Shown: positions 24,941-33,445 of the stretch, one piece after another | Layout of the letters: every line of letters starts with the position of its first letter | How positions within the stretch are numbered: position 1 is the stretch's first letter | Assembly (NCBI GenBank): GCA_963708205.1 | Contig: OY970196.1 | Location: 496,001 to 560,000 of the forward strand | From: CAVYTF01 sp963708205 | Lineage (GTDB): Bacteria > Bacteroidota > Bacteroidia > Chitinophagales > Chitinophagaceae | Direction: 5' to 3' | DNA: 64,000 nt | The notes under the pieces: generated by a model | Told to the model about the DNA's origin: nothing | Database searches by the model: none | Seen by the model: only the letters and a program-made list of their open reading frames with translations | Position numbers and translations under genes: made by a program

Positions 24941-26035
24941 TTATTCTTTCACAAACTTCTCGCTGGTTTCTCCTTCGCTTGTTTTTATGCTGATAAAATA
25001 ATTTCCTTTTGCAAGAGAAGAAATATTGATGCTTTGTGTTGATGAACCTGCTACTATATTTTTATTTGATGATGCTACAACTTTGCCCTGCATATCTATT
25101 ATTTCTATTTGCGCATTTTCATTTTGCGAAGCATTGATTACAAGATTGATTTTGTCGGTTGAAGGGTTGGGGTAAAGAATGAGGGAGGAAAAAATTTTAT
25201 TTTTTAAAATGCCGGTTGAAAAACTATTACGTCTTAGGGTGTCTGTTGTACTAAAGAGTTCCAACTCTGTTGCTATTTTATTTATAACAAATACATTGTA
25301 CTTCCCTACTCCAATGCTTTTATACGTGGAATCTCCAATTATTTTTGCAACTAAAGAATCATTTTTATACCAGAAGAATGTTTCTTTAGCCAATGTGCCA
25401 CCTGCTGAAACAGAGAATGTGTCAGAATTATAATTTAATGGAATTTTGGCTTGGTCATGGTACCCTATATTCTTGCCCGGATAGGCTTTTATCAGTTGTT
25501 CGAGTCCGGCGAATGTAAATTCATTTCCATCTAACTGGATAGAACCTAAGTGCGAAAAATGACGTAATGCAGCAGGAATAGTTCCGCTAAATTTGTTATA
25601 AGAAAGGTCCAAATAATTTATACTAATTAATTTCTTTAAAAAAGAAGGAACATTCCCGCTTAGAAAATTTTCTCCAAGAATAAAACTCTTTAAGTTTATG
25701 AGATTGGATATCGAAGAAGGAATTTTTCCTAAAAGTAAATTATGGTCTAATTCAAAAACAATTAATCCCGTAAGATTGCCGACTGAAGAAGGTAGTTTTC
25801 CTTTTAAATTGTTAGCCTCTAATGCAAGTTCTGATACTCTGTTTCCATCAACCTGCACTCCCTCCCACGTACTCACAGGGGAATTGGTGAGCCAACCATA
25901 ATTATTTGTCCAGTTTGCACCATCCGTACTATTATACAAATCCACCAGCGCCAAACTATCCTGCACATTTACCTGTGCCTCAATTTTTCCAAAACTTATT
26001 ACACCAACAAAAACCAGTAGTATAATTCTTTTCAT
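24941..26035 (-). CDS. Secreted leucine-rich-repeat protein with T9SS sorting domain
   Basis: The 364-residue protein has a signal peptide (residues 1-20), an LRR cap (LVDLYNSTDGANWTNNYGWL, common in plant-type LRR proteins), about four 24-residue LRRs of the form GxIPxxLxxLxxLxxLxLxxNxLSG (residues 70-175), a middle region of about 80 residues, and a C-terminal sorting domain of about 75 residues (LYPNPSTDKINLVINASQ to the end). It is predicted to be a surface or secreted adhesion-type protein. It converges on the aromatic cluster with a 21-bp gap. Confidence 0.88.
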   Translation of the reverse strand: MKRIILLVFVGVISFGKIEAQVNVQDSLALVDLYNSTDGANWTNNYGWLTNSPVSTWEGVQVDGNRVSELALEANNLKGKLPSSVGNLTGLIVFELDHNLLLGKIPSSISNLINLKSFILGENFLSGNVPSFLKKLISINYLDLSYNKFSGTIPAALRHFSHLGSIQLDGNEFTFAGLEQLIKAYPGKNIGYHDQAKIPLNYNSDTFSVSAGGTLAKETFFWYKNDSLVAKIIGDSTYKSIGVGKYNVFVINKIATELELFSTTDTLRRNSFSTGILKNKIFSSLILYPNPSTDKINLVINASQNENAQIEIIDMQGKVVASSNKNIVAGSSTQSINISSLAKGNYFISIKTSEGETSEKFVKE

Positions 26036-26088
26036 ACAAAATATTTCTTCCTTAAAGGTGCGCTTTTTATTGAGATATAAAAATTAAA

Positions 26089-26121
26089 AAACCCTGCAGG
26101 AATTTTCATCTCACAGGGTTT
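26089..26121 (-). terminator. Terminator of array-associated gene B
   Basis: On the minus strand AAACCCTG and CAGGGTTT pair around a 17-nt loop, and the right arm continues into TTTTTTAATTTTT. It lies 18 bp beyond the stop of the gene at 26139-26756. Confidence 0.8.
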
Positions 26122-26138
26122 ATTTCATTCATCAATCC

Positions 26139-26756
26139 CTATCCTCCAAAAACTATATTCACTATCTCGCTCATTTGCCCAACTTCACTATCATGCAAAA
26201 CGCCTATCGCCATGTACTCGCGGGTTTCGGCGGTATTGGCAACGCTCAGCGGACGGTTATCTACATAAGGGCTGTGACTGTCGAATGATAGTTTTGCCCA
26301 CGAAAGTTCGCCCTTCAATCTTTCATAAATATTTACGCCCTCCACTCCTTTTTTGGTAAACTTTAGGGTGATGTGCCCGGGAAAAGCCACCGCATCAATT
26401 GTTGGCTGGTAAGTGTTGGTATCAATGCTGCTGTGGCTGGCTTCGTAACCAAGTTTTGCTCCCAGCGCGGAGGTATAGTCGGCGTTAGTTTTTGTGCGCT
26501 GCGCTACACCGCGGATGATGGGTACATTGGTTGCTAAAGTGGTGTCTTTATCTTTCTGCGCCTGTTTTGCAGCTTTATGCGCAGCATCATTGTTGTCTAT
26601 GGCATTGATAATTTCTTTGCAGGCACCCTGCGTATCGCTGATGTCTGCGGGCGACATGCCGGCTGTTGCTCCGTCTGTGGGCGCATTGTTTGAGAGAGTG
26701 GTACACCAGGTTTTTAGTGCATCATCCTGCGCAGGTACATAGTCATTTGTGATCAT
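26139..26756 (-). CDS. Array-associated protein B: helical N-terminus, Fn3-like C-terminus, function unknown
   Basis: The frame is open up to an ATG at 26906, but that extension would run through the tandem repeats; the ATG at 26756 gives a clean 205-residue protein starting MITNDYVPAQDDALKTW. It has no signal peptide. Residues 1-115 are helical and rich in Ala, Asp, Asn and Lys (for example NNDAAHKAAKQAQKDKDTT). Residues 120-205 look like a fibronectin type III sandwich: AVAFPGHITLKFTKKGVEGVNIYERLKG, TAETREYMAIGVLHD and a last strand MSEIVNIVFGG. The order of features follows protein A at 4128-4808, so I take them as distant homologues. The GC content is above that of most neighbours. A nine-unit 21-bp array begins 47 bp upstream. 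Confidence 0.75.
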   Translation of the reverse strand: MITNDYVPAQDDALKTWCTTLSNNAPTDGATAGMSPADISDTQGACKEIINAIDNNDAAHKAAKQAQKDKDTTLATNVPIIRGVAQRTKTNADYTSALGAKLGYEASHSSIDTNTYQPTIDAVAFPGHITLKFTKKGVEGVNIYERLKGELSWAKLSFDSHSPYVDNRPLSVANTAETREYMAIGVLHDSEVGQMSEIVNIVFGG

Positions 26757-26803
26757 GGAAGTTAATTTTATTGGTTTAAAAAATGAAAAAACGCTGTTAA
26801 CAG

Positions 26804-26992
26804 TAAATCTGCTGACATTAGCGGAAAGTCTGCTGAACTCATCATAAAGCCTGCTGACCTTAGCGGAAAGTCTGCTGATCTTAGCGGAAAGTGTGACAAC
26901 CTCCACGAAAAACCTGCTGACCTCAGCGAAAAGTCTGACGACCTCAGCGGAAAATCCGCTGACCTCAGCGGAAAGTCTGCTGAACCCCTTTT
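26804..26992. repeat. 21-bp tandem array B, nine units
   Basis: Units start at 26804, 26825, 26846, 26867, 26888, 26909, 26930, 26951 and 26972 with no indel. The consensus is AAAGTCTGCTGACCTTAGCG plus G; the TGCTGA and AGCGG parts are best kept. The fifth unit (26888) and the second half of the second unit are divergent. It lies upstream of gene B. The minus-strand reading is open for six heptads (SRLSAKV-like) from an internal ATG at 26906 and is in frame with gene B. Confidence 0.92.
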
Positions 26993-27311
26993 TTTGTATG
27001 AAAAGAACTTTTTACTAAGGACAAGGTAGGTGTATTTTCCATCTTACCAGGTTTTATATTTTTTTGTTTTTTGATGGAATGTAAGGCGGGAATTTCTGCG
27101 TATTGCAGCCACTTTCGCAAACGTCAATCATTAAACCAAAAACTTCCTTCTCCTCTCCTCACGTTGATTGTTTTGTTCTACAAAAGGGTAAATCTTCCAC
27201 AAGAATTTCACTAAAAATCATTCCTTTCATATAAAATTCCGTTTTGCGCAGTTAGCATAGCTTTTGTTTTTTGATATCAGAAATAAAATTTAAAAACAAA
27301 AACACTTATCT
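26993..27311. other. Spacer between array B and the Gly-rich lipoprotein
   Basis: I see no ORF, repeat or clear promoter here. It should hold the promoter for gene B (minus), beyond the array, and that of the lipoprotein gene (plus). T-rich and A-rich tracts occur at 27057-27077 and 27280-27303. Confidence 0.5.
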
Positions 27312-27719
27312 ATGAAACGCACAGTAATCACCCTGGCAATTGCCACCATTATGCTTGCAGCATGTGGAAATAATCAGAGCACCACCTCTTCAACAGACAG
27401 CACCAACAATGCCACCGGCAGCAATGCCAGCACCAGCGGCGTGGATACGGGAACAGATAATGGCAACATGAACGGCGCCAATACCGGCGGCGGCACTGGC
27501 GGCAGCGGTACAATGAACAATGAATCCGGCAGCACCAATGGCGGCTCAGGCACAAACACAGGAGCTGGAGGTGCCGGCAGCATGAATGGCGGCTCAGGTA
27601 CCACAAACACAGGAGCTGGAGGTACCGGCAATGCAAATGGCGCGGGCAGTACAAATATGAATATGGATACCACGCACCACCATCATCACATGAGAGATTC
27701 TTCATCAACAACTCATTAG
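27312..27719 (+). CDS. Gly/Asn/Thr-rich lipoprotein with a His cluster
   Basis: The 135-residue product has a signal peptide with lipobox LAAC (Cys19) and a low-complexity mature part: Ser/Thr/Asn-rich at first, then several imperfect copies of GGSGTNTGAGGAGSMN (about residues 75-112), and an end with the metal-binding-like stretch HHHHH (about 122-126; TTHHHHHMRDS). Its N-terminus resembles the small lipoprotein at 16242-16463. Base composition is much richer in GC than the flanks because of the Gly/Ala codons. Function is unknown; the His run suggests metal binding. Confidence 0.65.
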   Translation: MKRTVITLAIATIMLAACGNNQSTTSSTDSTNNATGSNASTSGVDTGTDNGNMNGANTGGGTGGSGTMNNESGSTNGGSGTNTGAGGAGSMNGGSGTTNTGAGGTGNANGAGSTNMNMDTTHHHHHMRDSSSTTH

Positions 27720-27779
27720 TTGATTCTCGCTTTAGGTAAGTCCGGGGGTTTTATTAAACAGTGAAAAAACTGGATAAAT

Positions 27780-27800
27780 AAAATCTCCGGATTTTTTTTA
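27780..27800 (+). terminator. Possible weak terminator
   Basis: AAAATC (27780-27785) and GATTTT (27790-27795) flank TCCG and lead into a longer T-run. A more distant TCCGG (27741-27745) could also pair with CCGGA (27787-27791). Confidence 0.4.
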
Positions 27801-27974
27801 ATGATAAGTGTGCGCAGTATTATTTTTTCAATCAAAATTATTTTTCTCTCCTGCAACAAAATGCAAATGCTTATTTTTGAAAGCTCGCAGTAATTTATTT
27901 ATCTACTAACAACCGTATGCTTTTTTTTCAGTTTTTTTACGCTACGAAAAATTTATTTACACCATTATTTTTAA

Positions 27975-28958
27975 ATGGCAGATAGAGTAACCAGGATCGG
28001 CGTGCTTACCTCAGGCGGAGATTCTCCGGGCATGAATGCTGCCATACGCGCCGTTGTACGCACCGGCATTTATTATGGCTTTGAAATGTTTGGCGTTATG
28101 CGCGGCTATTTGGGAATGATTGAAGATGATATTATGGAGATGAGTTCGCGCTCTGTTGCCAACATCATCCAGCGCGGCGGCACTATTTTAAAAACAGCAA
28201 GAAGCAAAGATTTTTTTTCGGTTGAAGGAAGACAAAGAGCCTATGATAATTTATGTAAAAGAGGCATCGATGGTTTGATAGTTATTGGTGGCGATGGCAG
28301 CTTTACCGGCGCATTGAAACTAAGCACTGAATTTGATTTGCCATGTGTTTGTGTGCCCGCAACAATTGATAAAGATCTTTTCGGCAGCGATTATACTATT
28401 GGTTTTGATACCGCAGTAAACACCGCAGTGGAAGCGATTGATAAAATTCGTGACACGGCAGATGCGCATGACCGTTTATTTATTGTGGAAGTTATGGGCA
28501 GGCATGCAGGCTACATTGCATTGCACAGCGGTATTGCCACAGGCGCTGAAAATATTTTGATACCGGAAGCAGAAACGAATATGGAAGAAGTGATCGCTTC
28601 TCTTTCAGAAAAAGAAAAAAGAAAAAAATTGGTGAACCTCATCATTGTTGCTGAAGGTGATGAGTTTGGCGGCGCCAATGAAGTGGCACGTGCTGTGAAA
28701 GAAAAATTACCAAACCTTGATACGCGGGTTTCTATTCTTGGTCACATACAAAGAGGCGGCTCACCAACTTGCCTTGACAGATTGATAGCAAGCCGCATGG
28801 GTTATCATGCTGTGGAGTGCATGCTTGAAGGACGTTTTAATGTTATGGTTGGTGTGGTAAATAATAACATGGCTTACACGCCCATAGAAATTGCCATTCG
28901 CGAAAAGCAAAGGATCAGCGATGAATGGCTGAAGATTGTAAAAATATTAGCGAGCTGA
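27975..28958 (+). CDS. pfkA: 6-phosphofructokinase
   Basis: The enzyme makes fructose-1,6-bisphosphate from fructose-6-phosphate. The 327-residue protein has GVLTSGGDSPGMNAAIRAVVR (split here: GGDSPGMN at residues 14-21 binds nucleotide), IGGDGSFTGA (about 103-112), the catalytic PATIDKD loop (about 127-133), GFDTAVNTAVEAIDKIRDTA and VEVMGRHAGY (about 168-177). Length and motifs fit the short bacterial ATP type. The gene is followed by pyruvate kinase in the same direction, 79 bp on, so two glycolytic control steps are paired. Confidence 0.96.
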   Translation: MADRVTRIGVLTSGGDSPGMNAAIRAVVRTGIYYGFEMFGVMRGYLGMIEDDIMEMSSRSVANIIQRGGTILKTARSKDFFSVEGRQRAYDNLCKRGIDGLIVIGGDGSFTGALKLSTEFDLPCVCVPATIDKDLFGSDYTIGFDTAVNTAVEAIDKIRDTADAHDRLFIVEVMGRHAGYIALHSGIATGAENILIPEAETNMEEVIASLSEKEKRKKLVNLIIVAEGDEFGGANEVARAVKEKLPNLDTRVSILGHIQRGGSPTCLDRLIASRMGYHAVECMLEGRFNVMVGVVNNNMAYTPIEIAIREKQRISDEWLKIVKILAS

Positions 28959-28964
28959 GAAAGC

Positions 28965-29021
28965 AGTTATAAGTTATAAGTTATAAGTTATAAATGATGA
29001 GTTATAAATTATAACTCATAA
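28965..29021. repeat. 7-bp tandem repeat between pfkA and pyk
   Basis: AGTTATA is repeated four times exactly (28965-28992), then in degraded form up to about 29021. The end of the tract (AGTTATAAATTATAACT) is also palindromic. Confidence 0.85.
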
Positions 29022-29037
29022 CATAAAACAAACGATT

Positions 29038-30531
29038 ATGCCAAAAGATTTATCTAAATATATGTATGCTGATATGGATAATAAAGCAGGAATAGAACAT
29101 AGTTTTCACAGAACAAAAATTGTTGCAACAGTTGGACCTGCGTGCAACACCTACGATAAATTGCTGGAGCTTGTAAAGACAGGAGTAAATGTTTTTCGAT
29201 TAAATTTTTCTCACGGCACACATGAAGATAAAGCCGCGATAATACAGCACATCATCAAAATAAATAAAACAGAACCTTACAATATTTCAACACTTGCAGA
29301 TTTGCAGGGACCAAAATTAAGAGTGGGTGAAATAGAAAATGGTGCACTTGCAATCAAGACAGGCGACATACTTACGTTCACTTCAAAAGAAAAAGTAGTT
29401 GGTAACAAAGAAAAAATTTATGTCTCTTATCCTAACCTGCATGAAGATGTAAAAACAGGAGATAAAATATTAATTGATGATGGAAAGCTGGAAGTGGTTG
29501 TAATTGAGATCACCAAAGATGGAGAAGTAAAAGTTGCCGTTACTTATGGCGGAATATTGTTGCCAAAAAAAGGCGTGAACCTTCCTGATACCGCAATTTC
29601 ATTGCCTTCTATGACAGAAAAAGATGTTGCTGATCTTGACTTCATCATGACGCAGGAGATAGATTGGGTGGCGCTTTCATTTGTTCGCAAAGCAGATGAT
29701 ATTGTTGATCTGAAAAAAAGATTGGCAGAAAAGAACAGCACCATTAAAGTGATTGCAAAAATAGAAATGCCTTCTGCATTGAATGATCTGCGGAATATTA
29801 TTTTAGAATCAGATGGTGTGATGGTTGCGCGCGGAGATCTTGGCGTAGAGTTGCCGGTTGAAAAAGTGCCGATGGCACAAAGAGAGATCATTCGCAAATG
29901 CATACATCGCGCAAAGCCAGTGATCGTTGCAACACAAATGATGGAAAGCATGATAGACCATGTAAAACCAAACCGAAGTGAAATAACTGATGTTGCCAAT
30001 GCAGTGCTCGAAGGTGCAGATGCAGTAATGCTTAGCGCAGAAACGGCAACAGGAAATCATCCTGCATTGGTTGTGGAAACAATGAGAAAAATAATAATGG
30101 AAGTTGAAAGAACTGAGTACCGTTATAACCGCGAAGAAGATCTGAAGCCTCAATCAAAATCACCTTCATTTCTCAGCGATGCCATTTGCTACAATGCCTG
30201 CAAAATTGCAAAAGATGTTGATGCAAGTGCATTGATAGGCATGACGCAAAGTGGATATACCGCTTTTATTTTAAGCAGCTATCGTCCTAAAGCTCCGTTG
30301 TTTGTTTTCACAAAAAAAGAAAGTCTTGTTAATCAGCTAAGCCTTAGCTGGGGCGTGCGTGCATTTTATTATGATGAAGAGGAAAGCCTTGATACCATTA
30401 TATCTGACCAGATAAATATTTTAAAAGAAAGAGGTTATCTGAAAGAAGGAGACATAATTTTAAATACCAGCAGTACGCCGATACACTTACATTTGCCAAC
30501 CAATGTTTTGAAAATAACAAAGGTGGAATAA
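29038..30531 (+). CDS. pyk: Pyruvate kinase
   Basis: The enzyme transfers phosphate from PEP to ADP. The 497-residue protein has RTKIVATVGPAC (about residues 25-36), VFRLNFSHGTHEDK (about 54-67), a B domain (about 90-190), the K+/Mg2+ site IAKIEMPSALNDL (about 240-252; the signature [LIV]xKIE), MVARGDLGVELP (about 262-273), ATQMMESMI and a C-terminal allosteric domain (360-497). It lies just after pfkA and is probably co-expressed. Confidence 0.96.
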   Translation: MPKDLSKYMYADMDNKAGIEHSFHRTKIVATVGPACNTYDKLLELVKTGVNVFRLNFSHGTHEDKAAIIQHIIKINKTEPYNISTLADLQGPKLRVGEIENGALAIKTGDILTFTSKEKVVGNKEKIYVSYPNLHEDVKTGDKILIDDGKLEVVVIEITKDGEVKVAVTYGGILLPKKGVNLPDTAISLPSMTEKDVADLDFIMTQEIDWVALSFVRKADDIVDLKKRLAEKNSTIKVIAKIEMPSALNDLRNIILESDGVMVARGDLGVELPVEKVPMAQREIIRKCIHRAKPVIVATQMMESMIDHVKPNRSEITDVANAVLEGADAVMLSAETATGNHPALVVETMRKIIMEVERTEYRYNREEDLKPQSKSPSFLSDAICYNACKIAKDVDASALIGMTQSGYTAFILSSYRPKAPLFVFTKKESLVNQLSLSWGVRAFYYDEEESLDTIISDQINILKERGYLKEGDIILNTSSTPIHLHLPTNVLKITKVE

Positions 30532-30562
30532 AAGTTTGCGTAAGAAAAATACTTCTCTTTTA

Positions 30563-31204
30563 ATGAAAGATAATACCTGGAAAACAGCCTGGCAGGATAT
30601 TATTTTCAGAAGAAAATTAATTTGGGGATTGATACTATTGATCTCGGTATTATTTTTTCTTCCATCTTTTTTCCGGCATATTGAACAAAGAAACGGGTAT
30701 GTTTTAAATGATTGGGTTTTAGAACAAATACCTGCGCAAAATGTTTCGGTAATAATTTTTGCTATTATCTGGTCAACCGCTTTATTAACGATTGTACGGG
30801 TTATCCGGCAGCCATCTATTTTTTTATTGTTTTTATATTCATTCATTTTCCTTCATCTTTTACGCGTGATAACTATTTCTCTTGTGCCGTTGAATCCGCC
30901 TGCAGGATTGATTCCGCTTACTGATCCGATAAGTAATTATTTTTATGGCAGATCATTCATTACGAAAGATCTTTTTTATTCCGGACATACTGCTACGCAA
31001 TTCTTAATGTTTCTATGTCTTCAAAAAAAATCGGATAAGGTTATAACTCTTTGCACAACCATTATTGTGGGAGTATTGGTTTTAGTGCAGCATGTGCATT
31101 ATACTATTGATGTTGTTCTTGCGCCATTATTTACCTATATTATTTTCAGGTGCGCTTTATGGTTTTGTTTACCGTACGTAAAAAAATATTCAGGAATATT
31201 TTAA
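30563..31204 (+). CDS. Sphingomyelin-synthase-like PAP2 membrane phosphotransferase
   Basis: The frame extends back to a TTG at 30536, but the ATG at 30563 is a better start and gives 213 residues. Six membrane helices are visible. The catalytic parts are FYSGHTATQF (about residues 137-146) and HVHYTIDVVLAP (about 174-185), the C-terminal PAP2 motifs of the sphingomyelin synthase group, where His-His-Asp form the catalytic triad. Since many Bacteroidota make sphingolipids with phosphoethanolamine or phosphoinositol heads, a role in head-group transfer to ceramide is plausible, but a phosphatase role is not excluded. It lies 31 bp after pyk. Confidence 0.75.
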   Translation: MKDNTWKTAWQDIIFRRKLIWGLILLISVLFFLPSFFRHIEQRNGYVLNDWVLEQIPAQNVSVIIFAIIWSTALLTIVRVIRQPSIFLLFLYSFIFLHLLRVITISLVPLNPPAGLIPLTDPISNYFYGRSFITKDLFYSGHTATQFLMFLCLQKKSDKVITLCTTIIVGVLVLVQHVHYTIDVVLAPLFTYIIFRCALWFCLPYVKKYSGIF

Positions 31205-31217
31205 ATTTACAATTAAC

Positions 31218-31250
31218 TTTAACGTCATAATTTAATAACTTTTATCTTTG
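31218..31250 (+). promoter_or_regulatory. Possible promoter of the Asp/Asn hydroxylase-like gene
   Basis: TTTA (31218-31221), a 21-nt spacer and TATCTTTG (31243-31250). The -7 box is a full match and the -33 box has one mismatch. The 5' leader would be about 84 nt. Confidence 0.55.
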
Positions 31251-31337
31251 CCGACTTTACTACGTAAACATTAAGCATTATTTTAAAAAACGGAAGCCAA
31301 TTTTTTTTATATTTTTCCGTTTAAAATTTTTAATTGC

Positions 31338-32096
31338 ATGGCAGATAATTTTTTAATCAGTACAAGAGAGTGGATAAAATTGCATGTGCTTCGGCCGTCA
31401 TTACTCGGCATTGGCAAAGCAATAGCTCCGTTTTCTCCTATTGGCAGTACTCCTGTATTTTCAAACGATTTATTTCCTTATACTAAACTGCTTGAAGAAA
31501 ATTATCCAGCTATCCGTCGTGAGCTTGAAAACGTAATGCAATATCATGAAGCGCTTCCAAGTATCCAGCACATACAGCATGAACAATCTTCTTTATCTAC
31601 AGATAACAAATGGAAGACTTTTTTCCTGTATGGTTTCGGAACAAAATCAGAACAAAATTGCAAAGCTTGTCCGCAGACTGCAAAAACTTTAGAACAAATT
31701 CCCGGCTTACTTACAGCTTTTTTCTCTATCATGTATCCGCACAAGCACATACCTGCGCATGAAGGATTATTCAAAGGAATTGTGAGAACACATTTGGGAA
31801 TGATCATTCCAAACAACAATGCAAACAATGAATGCAGAATGCAGGTGGGCGATAAAACTATTGTTTGGAAAGAAGGAAAAGCAGTAGTGTTTGATGATAC
31901 TTTTACGCACGAAGTTTGGAACGATTCAAACAGTATTCGCGTAGTACTTTTAATAGATACGATCCGGCCATTTAAAAAACCTTTTAAAGCAATTAATAAA
32001 GGAATTATAAATTTAATAATTGGCTCATCCCACGTAAAGGATGCGGTGAATAATCACAGAGAATGGGAAAGTAAGTTCAACCAAATGTTTTCCTAA
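31338..32096 (+). CDS. Aspartyl/asparaginyl beta-hydroxylase-family dioxygenase
   Basis: This 252-residue Fe(II)/2-oxoglutarate-type enzyme shows YPHKHIPAHEGLFKGIVRTHLGMIIP (about residues 133-160) and VFDDTFTHEVWND (about 180-192), which carry the family's substrate-binding and metal-binding His residues, then IRVVLLIDTIRP with the Arg that binds 2-oxoglutarate. Bacterial members of this group (LpxO, OlsC) hydroxylate acyl chains of lipid A or ornithine lipids. With the sphingolipid-type enzyme just upstream, a lipid substrate is a fair guess. Confidence 0.82.
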   Translation: MADNFLISTREWIKLHVLRPSLLGIGKAIAPFSPIGSTPVFSNDLFPYTKLLEENYPAIRRELENVMQYHEALPSIQHIQHEQSSLSTDNKWKTFFLYGFGTKSEQNCKACPQTAKTLEQIPGLLTAFFSIMYPHKHIPAHEGLFKGIVRTHLGMIIPNNNANNECRMQVGDKTIVWKEGKAVVFDDTFTHEVWNDSNSIRVVLLIDTIRPFKKPFKAINKGIINLIIGSSHVKDAVNNHREWESKFNQMFS

Positions 32097-32103
32097 ATAC
32101 AAA

Positions 32104-33189
32104 TCACTCCAACTTTATTTTATAAATACAATAGGGCGTTGTACGTTTATTAATGCCATCGTTATAATCCGGTTGCTTATTTATTTGCGAACAACTCACG
32201 TACATGTGGCCGTCATCCGTAATTTGAAAACTGTCTGGCCAGATTAGCCTGTTATCCTGCACAAAAGTGGTCATTTTCAGTTGCGGTGTTATTTTTACTA
32301 TGCGATAATTTTGTGCATCACTCAAATAAACATTACCATTTTTATCACAGACCATTCCATCTGTTGTAGTAAAGTTTCCGAGTTTTTCTACCTTTTCGTT
32401 CAGGTGCAAATTATCTAAAGAAGTATCTTTAAGATAAGACGTTTTTATGCGGTAAAGTTTTGCATCTGTCAAAGGCTTGTAATATAAATATTCGCCGTCA
32501 GGCGCTAATGCAATGCCATCAGAATTTCCTTTAAATATTGCACCTTTTTTCTTCATCTCTTTTCCATCCACTTTAAAAATATAAGAAGGGTCAGACATTA
32601 CTGTTTGCGTGCCTTCCAACACTTGTCTTGCTTTGCCTGTGGCTAAATTCAAAACAATAATTCCGCCTTCGCTTGAGTTGGTTAAATATGCATATTGAGT
32701 TTTTGTATCAACACGCACATCGTTAATATAACTGGCATTATCTGTTGCACCCGCAAGAGAATAAATTTGCTCCACTTTGTTTGTAGATAGATTTATTCTC
32801 ACTAATTTTTGACTGTTCTCATACACGCCTTTTTGTTTTGGAGATGCTGGATCAACAACCCACATTGTGTTTGCATTATCTATATAAACTGCCTGCACGC
32901 ATACAAATTTATCTTTACCGTTATCTCCATTTTTCCAATTATTCATTTCTTCATTTGGATAAGGTTTTACCTGGTTATTGGGCAGTATCTCCACAACAGA
33001 ATATTTATGTTCGCCAGACCAAAATGGATAGTTCGTAAACAATCGTCCATCTTTTGAAACGGCAACACCTGTCAACTGATACGTATTGTCTGCGAATACC
33101 TGTTGCAAAGCATTAGAAGTATTGATATTTTTTTGTGAGAAGCAAATAATTGCAGAAAAAGAAAACAGGAACACGCAAAATTTTTTCAT
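32104..33189 (-). CDS. Major royal jelly / Yellow-family secreted protein
   Basis: The 361-residue protein has a signal peptide (residues 1-18) and the six-bladed propeller pattern of the MRJP/Yellow family: GRLFTNYPFWSG, VCVQAVYIDNANTMWVVDP (about 96-114), SYINDVRVDTKTQYAYLTNSS (about 152-172), GNSDGIALAPDGEYLYYKPL (about 221-240) and TDGMVCDKNGNVYLSD (about 273-288). The family is best known from insects but is also found in bacteria. No enzymatic function can be read here. It stands alone and converges on the hydroxylase gene, 8 bp apart. Confidence 0.85.
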   Translation of the reverse strand: MKKFCVFLFSFSAIICFSQKNINTSNALQQVFADNTYQLTGVAVSKDGRLFTNYPFWSGEHKYSVVEILPNNQVKPYPNEEMNNWKNGDNGKDKFVCVQAVYIDNANTMWVVDPASPKQKGVYENSQKLVRINLSTNKVEQIYSLAGATDNASYINDVRVDTKTQYAYLTNSSEGGIIVLNLATGKARQVLEGTQTVMSDPSYIFKVDGKEMKKKGAIFKGNSDGIALAPDGEYLYYKPLTDAKLYRIKTSYLKDTSLDNLHLNEKVEKLGNFTTTDGMVCDKNGNVYLSDAQNYRIVKITPQLKMTTFVQDNRLIWPDSFQITDDGHMYVSCSQINKQPDYNDGINKRTTPYCIYKIKLE

Positions 33190-33445
33190 AGATTTTTATA
33201 GAAAAAGTACAAAACATTATGCCAATTTTAAAAAAGGTCGTTTGAATATTTATAGAGTTTTTGAATAATTATATTCACCAACTGAAACTTTAAAATCCTG
33301 AAAAAATGATTCTATGAAAACAAAAAAATCTTTTTTTAATTCGTACTTTTAAAGGATGTAAAATCATCAGGAAAACAAAGAAAAATAATAAATCCTAAGA
33401 CGGATTTTGTGAAAATTTTCTTACATATAAAACATTCGGTAATAA

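Noticed and set aside
26757..26906. N-terminal extension of array gene B through the repeats
   Set aside because: The ATG at 26756 gives a start like that of the other array proteins, and A and C have stops between array and gene.
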